A stretch of 64,000 bases of DNA. Origin: Streptomyces sp. R21. GTDB taxonomy: Bacteria; Actinomycetota; Actinomycetes; Streptomycetales; Streptomycetaceae. How positions within the stretch are numbered: position 1 is the first letter of the stretch; every line of letters starts with the position of its first letter. The position numbers and the translations under genes were made by a program. The stretch covers positions 1,426,001-1,490,000 of the forward strand of contig NZ_CP163435.1 in assembly GCF_041051975.1 (NCBI RefSeq), written 5' to 3'. Below are positions 6,739 to 14,841 of the stretch, piece after piece. The notes under the pieces were generated by a model. It had not been told where the DNA came from and did no database searches. It was given only the letters and a program-made list of their open reading frames with translations.

Positions 6739-9429
6739 ATGAGACCCCTACGCATCGGGGCGGGAACGGTCAAGGCGCTCGCAGCGGCAACTGTCGTCTT
6801 CGCGGCCGTGCTGCCCGCGCAACCCGCCTACGCGGCCACCACGAACTTCTACGTCGACCCCGTCAACGGCAGTGACACCAACTCAGGAACCAGCACCGCC
6901 GCGGCCTTCAAGACCGTCCAGGCTGCTCAGGCCGCAGTCCGAGCCGTCAACGCGAACATGTCCGACGACATCGTCGTGAACCTGCGCGGTGGCACCTACC
7001 CCCTCACCGCCCCGGTCACCTTCGGCACCAGTGACTCGGGCACGAACGGCCACACCGTTGTCTACCAGGCGTACAACGGTGAGACGCCCGTGATCAGCGG
7101 CGGCAAGGCGATCACCGGCTGGACCTCGGCCGCGGGCGGCGAGTACAAGGCACCCGTGGGCACGCTCAACTTCCGGCAGCTGTACGTCAACGGGGTCCGC
7201 GCCACCCGGGCCCGCTTCCCCGACGTCGGCTCGGACTTCCAGCTGCAGGGCAGTGACAAGCCCAACAAGCTGCTGAAGGTGCTCAGTTCGCAGGTCTCCA
7301 ACTGGGACCACCTCAGCCAGGTCGAGATGATGCTGGAAACGCAGTGGGGCGAGAGCTTCCTGCGGCTGAAGTCGCTCAGCTCCAGCAACGGCATCACCAA
7401 CGTGTCGATCCAGGACCATGAGGCGGGCATCCTGTTCCAGCGGCCCTTCCCGGTGCTCGCCGACGGCTCACCCCTGCACTTCGAGAACGCCCACGAGTTC
7501 CTCAACGAACCGGGCGAGTTCTATGTCGACACGGCCGCGCAGACCGTCTACTACAAACCGCGCCCCGGCGAGGACATGTCCACGGCCGCCGTGCAGGCGC
7601 CGACGCTCAGGACGCTTTTCGACGTCGAGGGCACGAGCCTCGGCAGTCCCGCCCACGACCTGCGCTTCTCCGGGATCACCTTCACCCGGACCACCTGGAT
7701 GGAGGCGACCGACAACGGCTACCTCAACGGCCAGGGCGGCAACTACAACATCTCGGCCGACAACTCCAACAACCAGTACGTCGGTCGTCCGCCGGCCGGG
7801 GTCCAGGCCGCGAACGCCGACCGTGTCTCCTTCACGGGCAACACGTTCACGCACATGGGCGCCACCGCGCTCGACCTGCACCACGGCGTGCACGACAGCA
7901 CCGTGACCGGCAACCTCATCTCCGACATCGCCGGCAACGGGATCACGGTCGGCAAGTTCTCCGACCCGACCGTGGAATACCACACCGTCTACAACCCGCC
8001 CACCTCGCCGGCCGGTGAGGACGCCCGGGAGGTGGTCAAGAACGTCACCGTCAAGAACAACCTGATCACCCGGATCGGTGAGGACTACCCGGGAACCGCC
8101 GCTATCAACGCGGGCTTCGTCAACAGCACCACCATCGAGCACAACGACATCTCCGACACTCCGTGGGCCGGCATCTCGCTCGGCTGGGGCTGGCAGTCGG
8201 CGGTCAACGCCGAAGGCAACAACAGCATCAGCTACAACCGCATCGGCAACGTGATGAACCGGCTCTGCGACTCCGCCGCCATCTACCACCTCTCGAACGA
8301 CCCGGGCACGGTCCTCAACGGCAACTACGTCCACGACGTGGTACGAGGGCCGGCCGCCTGCGGCTCGGCCGTGGCCGGCCTCTACATGGACGAGGGGTCG
8401 AACAACATGACCCTTTCGAACAACGTGCTGTCGCACACCGACGGATTCATCAACCAGAACCGCAACGGCTCCAGCGTCACGCTCACCAACAACACGACGT
8501 CCGGCGACTCGGTCATCAAGGCCTCCGGTCTCGAGTCCGCCTACCGGGGGCTGGCGGCGAAGCTCGACCTCGCCCACAACAAGCCGGCGTCCTCCTCGTC
8601 GGTCTTCGGTTCCGGCTGGTCGGCCGGCAACGCCGTCGACAACGACGGCTCGACCGGCTGGTCGCCCACCGGGAGTGACGCCTCGGCGTGGTGGCAGGTC
8701 GACCTGGGACAGACCTACCAGCTCGGACAGCTCTCACTGACAACCCGTCAGGACCTGGACCAGTCCGAGACCCGCGGCAAGTTCGAGGTCCGGGCCTCCA
8801 ACGACCCGTCCTTCGGCACCTACACCGTCCTGGGACGCCAGACGGAGACGCTGCCGCTCGCCTCGACGCTCACGGGCAACGTAGACGTCCGGCAGAAGTT
8901 CCGCTACGTGCGGGTCGCCAAGACCGACGGCGGGTACTTCTTCATCGCCGACTTCAGCGTCCAGCAGGCCGGCGGGGCGCTGGAGGACTCCACCGGTACG
9001 CCGAACATCAACCCGTCGACGAACTACACGATCAAGAACGTCAACAGCGGGCAGTTGATGGATGTCAACGCGGGGTCCACCGCCGACGGTGCGAGCGTCA
9101 TCCAGTGGCCGAGCCACGGTGGTGCCAACCAGCAGTGGAACATCGTTCCGGTCAGTGGGCAGCTCTACAGGATCGTGAACAGGAACAGCGGCAAAGCTCT
9201 CGACATCAACGCCTCCAGCCATCGGAGGGGGACCGCGCTGCAGCAGTACACCTACGGCGGCGGCAGCAACCAGCTGTGGTACTTCGAGCCGACCAGCGGT
9301 GGGTACGTCATCCGCAACTTCGAGAGCAGGCAGATCCTGGAGGTGAACGGCGGATCGACGGCGAACGGAGCCACCGTCGCTCAGTGGATGCCCCTGAACC
9401 AGTCCAACCAGGCCTGGACGATCCAGTGA
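6739..9429 (+). CDS. Secreted beta-helix glycan-active enzyme with discoidin and ricin-lectin domains
   Basis: 896-residue exported protein. A signal peptide (about residues 1-33, ending QPAYA-A) is followed by a right-handed parallel beta-helix starting NFYVDPVNGSDTNSG and running to about residue 605, with many Asn-rich coils (VTGNLISDIAGNGITVG, IEHNDISDTPWAGISLG). A discoidin/CBM32-type domain (about 610-750, NAVDNDGSTGW, WWQVDLGQ) and a ricin-B lectin/CBM13 (about 760-896) with three QxW-like repeats (NQQWNI, NQLWYF, NQAWTI) follow. The fold and N-terminal layout recall GH141-type alpha-L-fucosidases or polysaccharide lyases, but I cannot assign catalytic residues. It is convergent with a sugar-uptake and oxidation operon and shares an operator motif with that operon's regulator, so deoxy-sugar release is a plausible role. 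Confidence 0.85.
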   Translation: MRPLRIGAGTVKALAAATVVFAAVLPAQPAYAATTNFYVDPVNGSDTNSGTSTAAAFKTVQAAQAAVRAVNANMSDDIVVNLRGGTYPLTAPVTFGTSDSGTNGHTVVYQAYNGETPVISGGKAITGWTSAAGGEYKAPVGTLNFRQLYVNGVRATRARFPDVGSDFQLQGSDKPNKLLKVLSSQVSNWDHLSQVEMMLETQWGESFLRLKSLSSSNGITNVSIQDHEAGILFQRPFPVLADGSPLHFENAHEFLNEPGEFYVDTAAQTVYYKPRPGEDMSTAAVQAPTLRTLFDVEGTSLGSPAHDLRFSGITFTRTTWMEATDNGYLNGQGGNYNISADNSNNQYVGRPPAGVQAANADRVSFTGNTFTHMGATALDLHHGVHDSTVTGNLISDIAGNGITVGKFSDPTVEYHTVYNPPTSPAGEDAREVVKNVTVKNNLITRIGEDYPGTAAINAGFVNSTTIEHNDISDTPWAGISLGWGWQSAVNAEGNNSISYNRIGNVMNRLCDSAAIYHLSNDPGTVLNGNYVHDVVRGPAACGSAVAGLYMDEGSNNMTLSNNVLSHTDGFINQNRNGSSVTLTNNTTSGDSVIKASGLESAYRGLAAKLDLAHNKPASSSSVFGSGWSAGNAVDNDGSTGWSPTGSDASAWWQVDLGQTYQLGQLSLTTRQDLDQSETRGKFEVRASNDPSFGTYTVLGRQTETLPLASTLTGNVDVRQKFRYVRVAKTDGGYFFIADFSVQQAGGALEDSTGTPNINPSTNYTIKNVNSGQLMDVNAGSTADGASVIQWPSHGGANQQWNIVPVSGQLYRIVNRNSGKALDINASSHRRGTALQQYTYGGGSNQLWYFEPTSGGYVIRNFESRQILEVNGGSTANGATVAQWMPLNQSNQAWTIQ

Positions 9430-9440
9430 CCGGGTGACCG

Positions 9441-9484
9441 GCAATGTTGAACCGCCCCTTCACGAAGGGGCGGTTCAACATTGC
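9441..9484. terminator. Strong bidirectional terminator, 20-bp stem
   Basis: Bases 9441-9460 pair perfectly with 9465-9484 around the loop CACG. It lies between the convergent stop codons of the beta-helix enzyme (9429) and the aldose dehydrogenase (9487) and can end both transcripts. Confidence 0.9.
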
Positions 9485-9486
9485 TG

Positions 9487-10497
9487 TCAGCCATTCGGAT
9501 TCCGCTCGGTGAGCGCTGCCCGCGGCACGTCCGGCCTGATCAGCCCCTGAGCGCGGAGGTCGTCCCAGAGGGCCTCGGGGACGGTGCTCAGGTGCAGTTC
9601 CACGTTCCGTGTCACTTGCTCGGGACTGCGCATGCCGAGGGTGACGTTGACGACGCTGGGGTGGGTGTACGGGAAGGCGATCGCGGCGGCGGGCAGGGTG
9701 GTGCCGTGCGCCTCGCAGATCTCGGCGATCGCCAGCGCCCGCGCGACGAGCTCCGGCGGGGCGTCCTGGTAGTCGTACTGCATGCCCTCCGCGGGCCGGT
9801 CGGCGGAGAGCAGTCCCGAGTTGAAGACACCGGCCGCGACAACACTCTTGCCGAGTTCCCGCGCGGCGGGCAGGACGTCGTCCAGCGCGGACTGGTCCAG
9901 GAGCGTATAGCGCCCGGCGAGCATCACCACGTCGGCGGCGGTCTCGCGCAGGAAGCGGGCGAGCATCGCCGACTGGTTCATACCGGCGCCGATCGCGCCG
10001 ATCACGCCCTGGTCGCGCAGGTCCGCGAGCGTGGGCATGGCTTCCCCGGCGGCCTGCCGCCAGTGGGCGTCCGGATCGTGGACGTAGACGATGTCGAGGC
10101 GGTCCAGGCCCGTGCGGGCGAGGGTGCCGTCGATCGACCGCAGGACGCCGGTGCGGCTGAAGTCCCAGCGGCGGCACAGGTCGTCGGGTACGGCGAAGCC
10201 CTCGTCGTCCATGCCACGGGGCCGGGGGTTGGGCACGAGCAGCTTGCCCGCCTTGGAGGAGATGACGTACTCGTCACGCCGGCGGCCCCGCAGGGCGGCG
10301 CCCAGGCGTTCTTCGGACAGACCGAGGCCGTAGTGCGGGGCGGTGTCGAAGTAGCGGATACCGGTGTCCCAGGCCGTGTCGACGGCGGCGAGCGCGTCCT
10401 CGGACGGAACGGCCTTGTAGAGGTTGCCGATGACGGCGCCGCCGAAGCCGAGTCCGGTGAGCGCCACGGGCGTATTGCGGATCTCGCGTTGCTGCAA
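9487..10497 (-). CDS. Aldose 1-dehydrogenase (AKR family), fucose/threo-aldose type
   Basis: 336-residue aldo/keto reductase of the D-threo-aldose 1-dehydrogenase / L-fucose dehydrogenase branch. It would oxidise C1 of an aldose to the lactone with NAD(P)+. Motifs are GIRYFDTAPHYGLGLSEERLG, SSKAGKLL, DIVYVHDPDAHW and VIGAIGAGMNQSAMLARF. The start is TTG at 10497, supported by AGGAG 7 bases upstream and the family-typical N-terminus (LTGLGFGGAVIGNLYK). It is the last gene of the minus-strand operon headed by the sugar-binding lipoprotein and follows the lactonase-type amidohydrolase by 43 bases. A paralogue lies at 58113-59099. Exact sugar unproven. Confidence 0.82.
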   Translation of the reverse strand: MQQREIRNTPVALTGLGFGGAVIGNLYKAVPSEDALAAVDTAWDTGIRYFDTAPHYGLGLSEERLGAALRGRRRDEYVISSKAGKLLVPNPRPRGMDDEGFAVPDDLCRRWDFSRTGVLRSIDGTLARTGLDRLDIVYVHDPDAHWRQAAGEAMPTLADLRDQGVIGAIGAGMNQSAMLARFLRETAADVVMLAGRYTLLDQSALDDVLPAARELGKSVVAAGVFNSGLLSADRPAEGMQYDYQDAPPELVARALAIAEICEAHGTTLPAAAIAFPYTHPSVVNVTLGMRSPEQVTRNVELHLSTVPEALWDDLRAQGLIRPDVPRAALTERNPNG

Positions 10498-10540
10498 GAA
10501 GTGCTCCTGCTCGGACAGGGGGCGGGTCGGTGTCGCAAGG

Positions 10541-11434
10541 TCAGCAGACGCGGATGAGTGGGGGAAGGCGGTAGAAGGTGGTCGCGGTGCCGGCGAGCAC
10601 CGCGCGGGTCTCGGTGTCGGAGCAGCCGTCCAGGAGCTCGTCGACGGTGGCGGCCCAGCGGTTCCAGCCGCCCGCGAGGTTCGCGACCGGCCAGTCGGAG
10701 CCGAACATCAGGCGGCTGGGGCCGAAGGCGGAGAGCAGGATCTCCCACACCGGGCGGATGTCGTCGACGGCCCACTTCTCGTGGTCCGCCTCAGTGATCA
10801 GCCCCGACACCTTGCAGACCACGTGCGGGTGCGCGGCCAGCAGCCTCAACTGGCGCTCCCAGTCGGCCAGTTCACCGGCGGTGATCGACGGCTTGCCGGC
10901 ATGGTTCAGTACCTGGGGCAGGCCGGGGAAACGCTCGGCCAGCCGGATCGCCTGGTCGAGCTGGTGGCTGCGGACCAGTACGTCGTAGCAGAGCCCGCGG
11001 TCCCGGGCCGCCGCCAACCCGCGTTCGACATCGGGGCGTTGAAGCCATGCCGGATCCGTCTCGCCCTGCACGAGATGACGCAGGGACCGCAGATACGCGC
11101 CGCCCGGTCCGGCGAGCAGCCGGTCCAGCACCTCGCCGATCGCTGGAGACGTCAGGTCCGCCCAGCCGACCACGGCCCCGATCAGCGGCTCCCGCTCCGC
11201 TAGGGCGAGCAGCTCCTCGGTCTCGGGCACGTCGGGGATGCACTGCACGACCACCGTGCTGTGCAGACGGCGGCCCGCGATGGGCTGGGTGGCGGTGGCA
11301 CGCAGGTCACCGGGGGTGAAGGCGCGACGGATCGATGCCAGGGCGGGGTCGTCGAGCCAGGGCTGCGGATGCTGGTCGGGGTCCCACAGGTGGAGGTGGG
11401 CATCGATGAGAACGGGGGCGGTGATGGCGTTCAT
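10541..11434 (-). CDS. Amidohydrolase, sugar-lactonase type
   Basis: 297-residue amidohydrolase-2 protein resembling L-fucono-1,5-lactonase / L-rhamnono-lactonase, which open the lactone made by the neighbouring dehydrogenase. Motifs are IDAHLHLWDP (first HxH), LRHLVQGE, VLNHAGKPSI (metal or substrate His), CKVSGLITEADH and LMFGSDWPVANL (terminal Asp). The ATG at 11434 overlaps the mutarotase TGA by four bases (ATGA), showing coupled translation. The intact copy here contrasts with the deleted paralogue at 57391-57801. The pathway is inferred from neighbours. Confidence 0.82.
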   Translation of the reverse strand: MNAITAPVLIDAHLHLWDPDQHPQPWLDDPALASIRRAFTPGDLRATATQPIAGRRLHSTVVVQCIPDVPETEELLALAEREPLIGAVVGWADLTSPAIGEVLDRLLAGPGGAYLRSLRHLVQGETDPAWLQRPDVERGLAAARDRGLCYDVLVRSHQLDQAIRLAERFPGLPQVLNHAGKPSITAGELADWERQLRLLAAHPHVVCKVSGLITEADHEKWAVDDIRPVWEILLSAFGPSRLMFGSDWPVANLAGGWNRWAATVDELLDGCSDTETRAVLAGTATTFYRLPPLIRVC

Positions 11435-11775
11435 GACCGGGGGCGAGGGGGCGGGCTCAGGTGCCAGATCTCGGGGAGTTCCGTCCACTGGCGTGCATCA
11501 CCCCGGTCGGGCAAGGGCTCCTGGCAGGGATCGGTGAGTTTCCACCACTCCTGGGTCTCGGGGTCGGCTTCGAGGACGGCCATGTCGGCCTCGAAGTCGT
11601 CGCCGTGGTACTCGAAGTAGGCGAACAGGACATCGCCGTGAAGGAAGATGCTGTAGTTGCGGATCTGTGCCCGGTGCAGGGCGGCTTCGACTCCGGGCCA
11701 GACGGCGGAATGGAGTTCGAGGTACTCCGCGCGGCGTTCGGGCCGCAGCCCGATGGTCTGGGCGACGCGCTTCAT
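11431..11775 (-). CDS. L-rhamnose/L-fucose mutarotase (RhaM/FucM-like)
   Basis: 114-residue ferredoxin-like-fold mutarotase (DUF718/RhaM family; family length about 104). It interconverts anomers of a 6-deoxy-hexose so that the dehydrogenase receives the right one. Visible features are MKRVAQTIGLRPER, YLELHSAVWPGVEAALHRA, IRNYSIFLHGDVLFAYFEY and the C-terminal PEIWHL. The ATG at 11775 overlaps the stop of the upstream 660-residue protein by one base (TGATG). Rhamnose versus fucose cannot be told from sequence alone. Confidence 0.85.
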   Translation of the reverse strand: MKRVAQTIGLRPERRAEYLELHSAVWPGVEAALHRAQIRNYSIFLHGDVLFAYFEYHGDDFEADMAVLEADPETQEWWKLTDPCQEPLPDRGDARQWTELPEIWHLSPPPRPRS

Positions 11776-13757
11776 CACACACGCTCCTGGGGGGTGAAGG
11801 GCGTCCGGTAGCTGGGTGTTCCGGTGCGCAGCCGGAGGCGCAGGACGAGCCGGATACGGGTGGAGGCGGGCAGCCGGACCGTCAGGAAGGCGCTGTCGCA
11901 GAGCTGCTCCGACTCCGTGACGACGGGCTCGGTGTGGCCGTAGTCGTACATGTCCCCCATCCACGTGTCGTCCGTGCACGTCGTGTACCGGATACCGGTG
12001 ATGGTGTGCTCGGCGAAGGCGCCCGCCTGGACGATCACTGTGCGCACCGCCTCAGGGGAAAGGTTCACCAGCTCGACGGTGGTCGCCTCGGGGTCGATGG
12101 ACGTGACCAGTGCGGCCACGTCCGGGGGCAGGCCGGCACGGCGGGCCTCGGCGTCGTGGTAGCGCAGCCGGGCCTGCTGCAGGCCACCGTTATACAGCAC
12201 TTGCGGGCCGCCCCAGGTCAGTTGGACCAGGGCCTCGGTGACCACCGGGTTGGACTGCTGCCATACGTGGATGTCGGCCTCGGGCACGTCCAGGTCGCGG
12301 TAGCGGTCGATGCGCCGCAGGCGGTGGCGGACCTGGGCCTGGGCGGTGGCGAGGATCCGCTCGGGGTAGCCGGGGTCGTCGCCGGCGAGGAAGGCGAACC
12401 ACGCCTTCTCGTGCCCGGACTCCTCCTTGGCCCGGAACGGCCGGACGGTGCGCCAGTCGATGCCGTCGGCCGCACGCAGCCCCTCCAGCCGGGCACGGTC
12501 GGCGTCGGAGGCCGTGTGGTGCCAGAGGGCCACCGGGACGGGCGCGGTGACCGGGTTGTAGTCGAACCAGCCCGACTCGTTGTGGCGGAACGGAAGGTGG
12601 AGCGTGGGCGTGTGGATGTCGGGGCCGAGTTCGACCGCCCACTTGGAGGGGAGGCTGGAGTCCGCCTCGGTGTGGGGCATCACCTTGCCTCGGCCGATGA
12701 GGGCGTCGAGGGAGGTCGCGACCATGGAGAGGTGGTCGTCGTCCCCGGTGACCGTGGCCGCGGCCAGCGCCGCCGCACAGGCCGCGTGGCCCACGCTGTG
12801 CCAGCCGTGCGGCCAGGACCAGCCGTAGTGACCGCCGTACCAGCGGCCCTCCAGCAGGCTGCCGACGACGCCGTCCGGGCCGGCGTTGTCCGGGACGAGA
12901 CCGCCGTTCGCCTCGGTGCGCTCCCGCCATACGCCGACGTACTCGACGATCCAGTCGCGGTAGCGGTCCTCGCCGGACAGGATCCAGGCGTTGAGGACCA
13001 GTCCCGCTGCGGCGAGGTTGACCGCGGTGTCGCCGGCACCCATCCGCTCCCGCATCTGCGCGCCGAGACGCGGGTCCTCGGAGAGGAGGTAAGGGCCGCC
13101 GCCCGCCTCGGGTATCCAGTCGAGCGGGAAGCCGTATGTCTCTGCTTCCTTGAGCAGCCAGGGATAGACGTCGCCGTCGAACAGACCCGTGCGCTCGGCG
13201 TCGCTGCCGTTGTGAGGGCGGGTGATGACGCGGTGCTCGGGGTCGTAGTTGCCCTTGGCCCGGTCGACGTACAACTCGGCGAAGCGCAGGGCGCGTTCGG
13301 ACCACCGGTCCGGGGCGGCCATGCTGAGGAAGTAGAGCAGGAGCAGGCTCTCGCCCTGGTGGAACCAGTCGTAGCCGCGCTCGAACTCGTCGTGCAGCAT
13401 GCCGAGTTCGGTGAGCTGCCGGGTCACGCCCTCCCAGTGCTTCTCACTGGCGGGCAGCAGATCGTCGGCGCCGCCGAGGAGATACAGCTGGGGCCAGTTG
13501 AAGAACACCTCGTAGAAATCGTCCACTCCGTCGCGGGTCGTCAGCGCGCCGGAGTAGTTCAGGCGTCCGTCCGGACCGGTGAAGTCACGGGCGAAGCGCC
13601 GCCAGGCGTGGTCGAGGAGGTCGAACAGGGACCGCTGGGCCACGGCCCAGCCGGGCGGTTCGAGCAGCGGCACCCCCGCCTCGATCTCGGGTGGCGCGAC
13701 CCGGTGGTCGCGGGGGACGTCCTCGGCCGGGGTGCGGTCGGCTGAGCTGAAGGGCAT
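11775..13757 (-). CDS. Uncharacterised 660-residue sugar-operon protein, possible glycosidase
   Basis: I do not recognise a named family. There is no signal peptide, so it is probably cytoplasmic. The first 450 residues are rich in Trp, His and Asp with toroid-like helical spacing (FYEVFFNWPQLYLLGG, EFERGYDWFHQGESLLLLYF, WYGGHYGWSWPHGWHSVGH, FRHNESGWFDYNPVTAP), reminiscent of alpha/alpha-barrel glycosidases or lyases. The last 150 residues look like a beta-sandwich (VELVNLSPEAVRTVIVQAG, FLTVRLPAST). Its place between the sugar ABC permease and the mutarotase suggests that it acts on an imported oligosaccharide before the released deoxy-sugar is oxidised. ATG at 13757 with GGAG upstream. Confidence 0.7.
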   Translation of the reverse strand: MPFSSADRTPAEDVPRDHRVAPPEIEAGVPLLEPPGWAVAQRSLFDLLDHAWRRFARDFTGPDGRLNYSGALTTRDGVDDFYEVFFNWPQLYLLGGADDLLPASEKHWEGVTRQLTELGMLHDEFERGYDWFHQGESLLLLYFLSMAAPDRWSERALRFAELYVDRAKGNYDPEHRVITRPHNGSDAERTGLFDGDVYPWLLKEAETYGFPLDWIPEAGGGPYLLSEDPRLGAQMRERMGAGDTAVNLAAAGLVLNAWILSGEDRYRDWIVEYVGVWRERTEANGGLVPDNAGPDGVVGSLLEGRWYGGHYGWSWPHGWHSVGHAACAAALAAATVTGDDDHLSMVATSLDALIGRGKVMPHTEADSSLPSKWAVELGPDIHTPTLHLPFRHNESGWFDYNPVTAPVPVALWHHTASDADRARLEGLRAADGIDWRTVRPFRAKEESGHEKAWFAFLAGDDPGYPERILATAQAQVRHRLRRIDRYRDLDVPEADIHVWQQSNPVVTEALVQLTWGGPQVLYNGGLQQARLRYHDAEARRAGLPPDVAALVTSIDPEATTVELVNLSPEAVRTVIVQAGAFAEHTITGIRYTTCTDDTWMGDMYDYGHTEPVVTESEQLCDSAFLTVRLPASTRIRLVLRLRLRTGTPSYRTPFTPQERV

Positions 13758-13830
13758 GAAGGATCTCCGTTCGGGGTGGGCGGCCGGACGGCGCACGCTG
13801 GGGGCGACGGCCGGGCGGGCGAGGCCGGTG

Positions 13831-13916
13831 CTGTTCCTTGATGGCGTCGGCGGGCATCCCGCTGACGTCGGGACAGGCCGCTATTCCTTTGTGGCGCCGG
13901 CGAGCATCCCGCTGAC
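13831..13916. repeat. Direct repeat of the permease 3' end
   Basis: Bases 13881-13916, encoding the last codons of the permease, recur at 13831-13866 exactly 50 bases away, with 31 of 36 bases identical. Both copies then diverge. The outer copy is non-coding (between the permease stop and the next start). It looks like a remnant of a tandem duplication. Confidence 0.65.
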
Positions 13917-14786
13917 CAGGAAGCGCTGGGCGAAGAGGAAGACGACCAGCACGGGCGTGATGGCCACGAGCGTCGCCAGAGCCAGCTGCGGGCGCTGGAT
14001 CGCCAGGTCACCGACGGCCGGATTGAACGACGGCACGTTGCTGAGCAGGGATCCGACCCCCACCTGGATGGGCATCTGGCTGCTCTCGGGGAGCATGACG
14101 TACGGCAGGAAGTAGTTGGTCCAGTTGGCGACGAAGCTGAAGAAGCCCACGAGCGCGATGACCGGGGTCGCCAGCGGCAGCGCGATGTGCCAGAAGACGC
14201 GGAACTCCGAGCAGCCGTCCATCCGTGCCGCCGCCAGCAGGTCCCTCGGTACGGCGGTGGTGAAGTAGATGTACGTCAGGTACACGCCGAACGGATAGAA
14301 CGAGTACGGCAGGATGATCGACCACATCGTGCCGATCAGGTGCACCGCGTTGATCTCCAGGAACAACGGCACCACCAGTGTGGCGTTCGGCATGAGCATC
14401 ACGACCAGCGTCGCGACCAGCAGGGTGTGCCGACCGCGGAACTCGGTCATGGCCAGTGCGTATCCCGCGGGAATGGCGACGCCGAGGGTGATGACCAGCG
14501 AGATCACCGCGTAGAGAGCGGAGTTGCCCAGCCACTGCATCACGGCGTTGTCCTGGAACGCCGTGAGCGCGTGCCAGTTGGCCTTCAGTGCATGGAAGGA
14601 GCCGAAGGACAGCGGGTTGTCGTGGACCAACTGCTGGTCGGTCTTGGTCGCCGCGAGGAGGAGCCACAGCACCGGCAGCACGAAGAAGGCGAGGAACGCG
14701 GCCAGTACGGATGCCGTCAGCAGCCGGGAGCCAAGGTGCCGTACAGGCCGGCGGTGCGGCGGCCGGTGGTCGTGAGATCGGCTCAT
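13881..14786 (-). CDS. Sugar ABC transporter permease (MalG-type)
   Basis: 301-residue inner-membrane permease of a carbohydrate-uptake-1 importer with six predicted transmembrane helices. The first is near residues 20-45 (LLTASVLAAFLAFFVLPVLWLLLAA). The EAA loop that contacts the ATPase is visible as LLAAARMDGCSEFRVFWHIALPLATP. The ATG at 14786 follows the first permease's stop by 55 bases. No ATP-binding subunit is encoded nearby, so a shared MsiK-type ATPase elsewhere is likely, as is common in streptomycetes. Confidence 0.9.
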   Translation of the reverse strand: MSRSHDHRPPHRRPVRHLGSRLLTASVLAAFLAFFVLPVLWLLLAATKTDQQLVHDNPLSFGSFHALKANWHALTAFQDNAVMQWLGNSALYAVISLVITLGVAIPAGYALAMTEFRGRHTLLVATLVVMLMPNATLVVPLFLEINAVHLIGTMWSIILPYSFYPFGVYLTYIYFTTAVPRDLLAAARMDGCSEFRVFWHIALPLATPVIALVGFFSFVANWTNYFLPYVMLPESSQMPIQVGVGSLLSNVPSFNPAVGDLAIQRPQLALATLVAITPVLVVFLFAQRFLVSGMLAGATKE

Positions 14787-14841
14787 GAGGGGCGCTTCCC
14801 GTTCCGGGCTCACTGCGGCGGCGACTCGATCGCCAGAGGTT

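Noticed and set aside
9020..9429. Ricin-like domain as a toxin
   Set aside because: Only the carbohydrate-binding B-type trefoil is present with QxW repeats; there is no A-chain-like catalytic domain. It is a lectin module of a secreted enzyme.
11667..13745. 692-codon open frame antisense to the 660-residue operon protein
   Set aside because: The minus-strand frame has operon context, start/stop overlaps and protein-like composition; the plus-strand frame has none of these.
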